From positions 156,986,971 to 157,050,970 of the forward strand of contig NC_081411.1 of NCBI RefSeq assembly GCF_030272615.1: a DNA stretch of 64,000 nt. Direction: 5' to 3'. A program made the translations under genes and the position numbers. The stretch's first letter is position 1, and each line of letters opens with the position of its first letter. Of the stretch, positions 58,305-64,000 are shown one piece after another. The stretch is from Cryptomeria japonica (lineage: Eukaryota; Streptophyta; Pinopsida; Cupressales; Cupressaceae). The notes below the pieces were generated by a model that saw only the letters and a list, made by a program, of their open reading frames with translations, was not told where the DNA came from and made no database searches.

Positions 58305-59409
58305 TGAAGAGGGGAAAACAAATTTGAAGGTCAAATGATCAAAACAAAATGAAATAAACATGCAGAATGCTAAAATATCATTAAAAGACCATTTCACCTT
58401 GCTATTTTACCTTCTCCTTCAGATTGAGCTTGATGAAGTGATGGCACCCCTTGATAATGCTCCACTTGATGTACTCCTTTGATTCCTGGATGTGAATGGC
58501 TCTCCAATATTGTGCACAAATGGAATAGATTTGAAAAATGATAAGGATGAGATGATCAAGTTGCCAAGATGATTTCCTGGGCTCAAAAGGGTAGCATAAA
58601 TCTACTGGATTTCAAGATGTTTTGAATGAAGGGATGGAGCCCTATTTTATAGGAAGAGGAGAGGAACATGGATGGCTAGGATGAATTCAAGATGAAGGGC
58701 TAAGATTTACTTGTGAGCTCACACAAGGTCCAAGAGAGGGTGTGGAGACCAAGAAGTATGCCTTAAAGGCATTTTGTATATCCACACTCCACAAGATGCA
58801 TTGGAGGAATTAAAAATTCTCCAAAAAAGGATATCATGGGGATTGGAGGAATAAAAAGAAATTAAAAATTATTTGGGAGAAGGGATGCCTAGAGGAATGT
58901 GTGATTTCAAAAATCTTACATTCACCTAGGAAAAGAGCATTTAAAGCTAGTGGCTGGATGAAAAGGACAAAGAGTTGACTTTGTGACTAATCATGATGAT
59001 TAACCATTAATGACTCATTAGGAGGGGGATTAGAGGAAATGTTAGGTGGGATTAATATTTGTAGGAGAATTTGACTAGGAGAGAGATAGAGTGGAGGAAA
59101 TAAAAAATTAGAAGAATAATGTTAAGTGAGTTTAGGGAGTTTCTAGAAGAATGAATTAAGAAGATGATTTGTAGGAGTCATGTAGGTTAACTAATTAATT
59201 GAAATTAATTAGCTAAGAGGAAGATTTGTGAGGATTTGATTTTTTTAGAAGAATAAAGAAAGGGATTGATTTATTAAATAAATCAATCATATGCTATAGT
59301 GACAATATTAATTATATTTAATTAATATTGAGAGGAATTTGAATTAACATAATTAATTAATTAATTATGCATGGAATTAAAAATAATTAATTATTTTTAA
59401 GTGTCTACA
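58305..59409 (-). repeat. 3' LTR of the Tat-like Gypsy
   Basis: Right edge GTGTCTACA is firm because of the adjacent polypurine tract; left edge TGAAGAGGGG is inferred from where the Copia-4 knuckle breaks. AT-rich aattaatta runs lie near the right edge. No coding sequence. Confidence 0.65.
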
Positions 59410-59423
59410 TTTTGCCCCTCTTT
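59410..59423 (-). promoter_or_regulatory. Polypurine tract of the Tat-like Gypsy
   Basis: Minus strand AAAGAGGGGCAAAA against the LTR start TGTAGACAC. Confidence 0.75.
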
Positions 59424-59633
59424 GAATCGAGGTGTGATGAAACATTGATTCAAAGAATAATCTTGTTGTGATGCTGATATTAGTTTCACAGGATGCCCCG
59501 GTTCTTGATTGATAGATTATGGTATGGTGGTGCCCGCTTGAGAGATCAATTGAGGAATTTGATCTTTGGAGTTTTGCGAAATTGATATCCTGATAGATTT
59601 GATTTGATTCGATTGATAAGATCTAGATTTAGT

Positions 59634-60305
59634 CTGGTTTCAAGAAGAATTCATCCTGTATAAGACAAAGATGATCAAAGTGTCTGGTTTCAGGAAGGAT
59701 TCATCCTGTATAAGACATGATTGATCACAATATCTGGTTTCAGGAAGGATTCATCCTATATAAGACATGATCGGAGTGTCTGGTTTCAGGAAGGATACAA
59801 CCTGTATAAGACATGACTGATCACAACGTCTGGTTTCAAGAAGGATTCATCCTATATAAGACATGATCGGAGTGTTTGGTTTCAGGAAGGATACATCCTG
59901 TATAAGACATGACTAATCACAACGTCTGGTTTCAGGAAGGATTCATCCTGTATAAGACATGATCAGATCACAACGTCTAGTTTTAGGAAGGATTCATCCT
60001 GTATAAGACATGATTGATCACAACATCTGGTTTTAGGAAGGATTCATCCTATATAAGACATGATCGGAGTGATTGGTTTTAGGAAGGATTCATCCTCTAT
60101 AAGACATGATCGGAGTGTTTGGTTTTAGGAAGGATACATCCTATATAAGACATGATTGATCACAACGTCTGGTTTCAGGAAGGATTCATCCTGTATAAGA
60201 CATGATCAGATCACAACATCTGGTTTCAGGAAGGATTCATCTTGTATAAGACATGATCAGAGCATTTGGTTTCAAAAAGGATACATCCTGTATAAGACAT
60301 GAATC
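59634..60305. repeat. 14-unit tandem array, ~48-bp period
   Basis: Units on the theme tctggtttcaggaaggat, tcatcctgtataagacatg, plus a variable spacer (gatcggagtg or attgatcacaacg). About 14 units with scattered point changes. It sits in the 3' non-coding interior between the LTR and integrase. Two degenerate units of the same theme occur in each of the repeats at 13268-13800 and 15290-15821. Confidence 0.92.
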
Positions 60306-61489
60306 AGAATTAGAATTGATTATGTGAGGAAAAAAAATAGAGGAAGAAAAATTGAGGTGGAAGGGATAGATGAGTAACAAATATGAAGCAGTCGTGAGGT
60401 ATTTGGAAAGAAGAATATGAGATGCAAGACCACAGAGAAAAATGGGGGCAATTGAGAACTCCATGGGATTATTGAGTTTAGGATTTGATGGAATGATGGT
60501 GAGATTTTGTGCACAACAAATGTGGAGAGCCAACCTAGTTTGATGTTGCCCTGAGTGACTTGCACCATTGATTATAGAAATTAGGATGCCATGAGAAACA
60601 CAGGGCATGGACTGACTCTATAGACAAATGGGAATTTCTTGAACACAACAATGCAAGTGTTAAGAAACACTAATACAGAGTTGTGGGTTCGTGCAAGGAA
60701 ACCCTCAAACACACTGATACCTCTTGTACATGAGAAGGTAAGTGTTGATAAACACTAGTACCAGGTCGCCGATTTATACAAGAAGGATCCAAAACATGCC
60801 ATACTATGAAATATGCCCTAGTATGCACCTATCATAATGTACCTGGATATGGAAGAACCCAGACAGTCATAAATAGTGGTAGTCGTAGGGAAAAAGATGC
60901 AAGCCTATATAAAAAGATCTAACAAAATCTAACAAGTCTCTTCCTTGCGACCACATGATACCTCTTGCCAAGAGTAGAACTAGGATGAACTTGGGATTGT
61001 TTCTCAAGACTTCTTGAAGCTTACACAGAGGCATAAAAGCTCAGTTTCAATGGCACATTCCCTGTTCATGACTCAGGTGAAGACTCATCATCATACACAT
61101 GTTTTATTGGGAGGTGGAAAAGAAGGAATGTTGGGCATGGGTGGGCTAGATGGCGGATGATTTGTAGGATCGACATGATAGACAGTGGATCCGGTTATTT
61201 ACCTTGGCACCTGCACAAAGGTTTTCACCAAGGTACTTGTCCATAGCGCCACCAAGTGGTTTTCACTAATGGACGAATTGTTTTGTTTTTTTTCTTTTTC
61301 TGATTTTTAAATTTTTTTGTGTCATAAGGTGCCTGTTTGCCAGGTTTTCACCAAAGTGACGATTTTTTCAGGATCTTTTTCTCATTTTTTATTTTTTTTG
61401 ATAATTTAAGACTTTCTGAGGACTAAGCATAAAATCTTTTGAGGTGCATGATATTCATTGGATCATCCAAAGGATCGCCTTCAGGAGTA
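60306..61489. other. Non-coding 3' interior of the Tat-like Gypsy
   Basis: Purine-rich (60310-60420), then mixed sequence with 'ggttttcaccaa(a/g)gt' recurring at 61220-61350 and T-rich runs. The minus frame at 60237-60608 starts within the array and has no domain. No gene supported. Confidence 0.5.
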
Positions 61490-62345
61490 GCCAACTGATA
61501 AGCTCCTGATCCATATTTCGCTATGATTACATATGGTCCAAGCCAATTAGGCTCGAACTTGCCTTTCTTTTCTCTTTCTTGTAGATTTTTCTGATTTTCC
61601 ATGAGGACAAGATTACCAACTTGGAATTCTTGGGTTCTGGTTTTTTATGATAACTCATGCGCAGATGGTTTTGATATACCCAGAGATGATTCAAGGCCTT
61701 GAGGTGCATTTCATCTAACAATTCTAGCTCTTGTAAGTGAGCAATTCTGTATTCTTCCTCTGGTAGGATGTTTTGCAGTGATACCCTTAGAGAGGAGATC
61801 TCGATCTCAAGGGGAAGGATGGCTTTGGAACCAAATACTAGGGAATAAGGAGTGGCACCTGTGGGGGTGTGGATGGAGGTGCCGTAGGCCCACAATGCAG
61901 GATGGATTTGGGGGTGCCAATCATGGCCTGCTTCATTGACTATCTTTTTGAGGATTTTTATTAGGGTTTTATTAGAAGCCTCAGCTTGGCCATTGCCTTG
62001 GGGGTAATATGGAGTGTAGAAGCGGTGTTGGATGTTGAATTTTTGGCAGAGTTATTTGACATCCTGGCTCTTAAATTGTTTACCATTATCTGTGATGATA
62101 ACTTTTGGGATGCCATATCGGCAGATTAGGTAGTTTAGGATGAATTTGGATATTTGCTTGCCGGCGGTGAAAGTAAGAGGGATAGCCTCTACCCACTTGG
62201 TGAAATATTCAGTGGCGGTGATAATGAATTTATGTCCGTTGGAAGATGAAGGGTGGATTTTTCCAATGAGATCAAGCCCCCACTGTGAGAAGGGCCATGG
62301 TGTAATGAATGGCTACGATTCTTGTGATGGTGCATGAATCTTGTC
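61490..62345 (-). pseudogene. Tat-like Gypsy integrase core and C-terminal part
   Basis: Read on the minus strand from 62345: GLDLIGKIHP, TEYFTKWVEAIPL, IITDNGKQF, then YPQGNGQAEASNKTL and WAYGTSIHTPTGATPYSLVFG. Catalytic Asp, Asp and Glu are all present. A TAG replaces a codon after KSQDVK near 62055. The C-terminal 61895-61527 is open. Confidence 0.87.
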
Positions 62346-62354
62346 ACCATGTTG

Positions 62355-62561
62355 CTAGCAAGGGATACATTTCTTCACATAATTGTATGCATCTTCTTCC
62401 ATTTTAGGCCAATAGTATCCTGTTCTCAAAATTTTTTTAGCCAATGTGAGTCCAGTTGAGTGTACCCCATAGATACCCTCGTGTACTTCGCGTAATGCCC
62501 ATTCGGCTTCTTGTTTATCTAAACACCTTAGGAGGGAACCATCAAAATGCCTTTTGAACAA
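62355..62561 (-). pseudogene. Tat-like Gypsy integrase zinc-binding (H2C2) segment
   Basis: EVHEGIYGVHSTG and CIPC give the H-H-C-C pattern, followed by TAG where the next frame begins. It is normally continuous with the core to its left. Confidence 0.85.
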
Positions 62562-62669
62562 GGTGTCTGCAAGGATGGTGTAATGGGCACATCGGCAGAT
62601 GAAGGTTTGTTGTTGGGTTTTGGTGAGGTGTGGGGGAATTATGTTGTCTTTGAGGAAAGCGAAGGTTTC

Positions 62670-63480
62670 TTAGTACCAAGGGGACTCAGGACCAATGAGA
62701 ACACACACCATTTCAGACTCTGGTAGGTTGTATGCCGGTATAAACAATTTCTCGACCAAGAACTCACACTTCTGACTATGTGCTGGCATTTGAAGGAGGG
62801 AGCCAATGGTGGCCATTGCATCTGCAGCCCTGTTGTTTGTATGTGGGATTTGGTCAAACTTGATTACTGTGAAATGTTGCTTAAGATCTTCAACCATGGT
62901 ATGATAGGGAAGGATTTTATCATCTTTTGTCTAGTATTCATCATTGACTTGTTTTATGATGAGTTGGGAATCACCATAGACTTGTAATTCCTTTATTTTC
63001 TAGTGGATAGCCAAGCGTAAACCTGTGATGAGGACCTCGTATTCTGCTATGTTATTGGTACATGCAAAGGATATCTTGTATGATTTGGGGATGCCATCTC
63101 CTTAAGGTGTGACCAATAATATTCCTGCCCCTGATCCATTTTGAGTGTAGGAGCCATCAAAATACAATTTCCATGTGGAGGATGTGGTAACAGTCATAAT
63201 GAACTCATTTGGTAATTCTATGAGAAGAGGATGGTCACCTGGAAGTGGAGCTTCAGCCAACTGATCTGCAATGACCTATCCCTTGATTGCTTTTCTGTCC
63301 ACATATTCAATGTCAAACTCACTTAAGAGCATGAGCCTTTTAGCCATTCTTCTAGTGAGAGTAGCTTTGGACAAGAGATATTTAAGTGGATCAATTTTAG
63401 CAATTAGTTTTGTTTTGTTGTTTAGCATATAATGTCAGAGTTTTTGTGTGCTAAACACCAATGCCAAGCATGCTCTTTCA
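62670..63480 (-). pseudogene. Tat-like Gypsy RNase H region
   Basis: Minus strand: NNIAEYEVLITGLRLAI near 63050, VYGDSQLIIKQVND near 62970, then 62897-62670 with IPHTNNRAADAMATIGSL. Internal stops separate the pieces. Sequence 63290-63480 encodes the RT connection. Confidence 0.78.
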
Positions 63481-63526
63481 ATGGATGGCACTTGTCTGCT
63501 AGCTGTGAAATGAAATGCCTGATAGA

Positions 63527-64000
63527 CTAGAGTTTTCCCTGGAGACTGTGCATTTGTCTGAGAGTTTTTGGTGGAGGCATTTCCATAATAGCTTTTACCT
63601 TTGCAGGTTCAACCTCGATGCCTCTGCGGGAAACAATGAATCCTAGTAGTTTTCCCGATGTGACGCTAAACACACACTTTTTGGGATTTAGGTGCAGCTT
63701 GTGTTTTTCCAATCTTTCAAAGATTTGTTTTAGAATGGGGATGTGTTCTTGTCTTGTCTTGGATTTTCCTAATAGATCATCCACATAGTCCTCCATAATT
63801 TTGTGCAAGAGATCATGAAAAATTATTGTCATTGCCCATTGATATGTAGCTAAGGCTAGAAAGGTATGACTCGGTAACAGAAGGTACCCCATGGTGTTGT
63901 GAATGCAGTTTTATGCTGATCCTCATCTGCTATCCTGATTTGGTTGTATCCAGAAAACCCATCCATTAGCAATAACATTTCATGTCCTGTTGTAAGGTCC
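63527..64000 (-). pseudogene. Tat-like Gypsy reverse transcriptase (cut by window end)
   Basis: From the window edge: GHEMLLLMDGFSGYNQIRI, TTPWGTFCYRV, MTIIFHDLLHKIMEDYVDDLL (catalytic YVDD) and LHLNPKKCVFSVTSGKLLGF. A frame change near 63895 splits it. Fingers and everything upstream lie outside the window. Confidence 0.88.

Larger units (their letters stand above)
46850..64000 (+). mobile_element. Copia-4, plus-strand element interrupted twice, Pol beyond the window
   Basis: 5' LTR 46850-47747 plus 55399-56194 (about 1.7 kb once Copia-2 is removed), priming site 56197, Gag from 56280. Gag is cut at 58304 by a minus-strand Gypsy that runs past the window end, so Pol and the 3' LTR are not visible. 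It starts TGTTGGCATTG in the Copia-3 leader. The target duplication would be GACCT (46845-46849); its partner lies outside the window. Confidence 0.75.
58305..64000 (-). mobile_element. Tat-like Gypsy element, left part (continues past the window)
   Basis: 3' LTR 58305-59409, polypurine tract, a long non-coding 3' interior with a tandem array, then integrase, RNase H and RT on the minus strand. It interrupts the third zinc knuckle of the Copia-4 Gag. Integrase, the RNase H segment and the RT style (MDGFSGYNQIRIADEDQHK) fit the Tat branch; a second RNase H cannot be confirmed from the visible, broken frames. Confidence 0.8.

Noticed and set aside
59634-60305. Possible CRISPR array (14 regular repeats)
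   Set aside because: Units are contiguous with variable linkers and have internal point changes; the context is a plant Gypsy interior with no cas genes. It is a minisatellite.

Overview
This window reads as a plant nuclear genome made entirely of nested LTR retrotransposons. I found no host gene, rRNA, tRNA gene or CRISPR array. Every recognisable protein is Ty1/Copia or Ty3/Gypsy Gag-Pol, or an ORF carried by a retrotransposon. Most primer-binding sites match plant initiator-Met tRNA (TGGTATCAGAGC). The depth of nesting, the long LTRs, the decay of almost every ORF and the style of one accessory ORF suggest a large-genome gymnosperm, probably a conifer. That host call is inference.

Layout, left half. 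Bases 1-38030 look like the interior of one old minus-strand Tat/Ogre-like Gypsy element, with a candidate 5' LTR at 36988-38030. Four insertions interrupt it. (a) A non-autonomous minus-strand Copia-type element, N1 (189-11405), itself split by a 4.4-kb unidentified insertion (1913-6293). (b) A lone Copia LTR (13834-15289) bounded by 533-bp direct repeats. (c) A structurally complete but dead plus-strand Copia element of Tork/Tnt1 type, Copia-1 (17177-22164, TSD GAGCA). (d) A minus-strand chromodomain Gypsy element (24957-36775, TSD CAAAC) present as a partly deleted LTR-internal-LTR-internal-LTR tandem.

Layout, right half. The outer Gypsy appears to have inserted into the accessory ORF of a second non-autonomous element, N2 (38031-42319). 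The LTR of N2 is shared with a decayed minus-strand Gag-Pol element, Copia-3 (41112-46849). A plus-strand Copia-4 inserted into the Copia-3 leader at 46850. Its 5' LTR is interrupted by Copia-2 (47748-55393, TSD GAAGG), and its Gag by a minus-strand Tat-like Gypsy element (58305 to beyond the window end) with a 14-unit tandem array.

How the parts relate. N1 and N2 lack protease, integrase and reverse transcriptase. They keep LTRs, a priming site or its remnant, and polypurine tracts. They also keep a Gag-like protein with coiled coil and zinc knuckles but no capsid-type domain, plus a conserved ORF of unknown function that aligns between them. They share leader and 3' motifs with the Gag-Pol elements, and N2 sits against Copia-3 around a single LTR. 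Together this suggests a non-autonomous Copia lineage mobilised by Gag-Pol relatives. It is the most interesting biology here. Coordinates and repeat identities were read by eye, so element boundaries may be off by a few bases.
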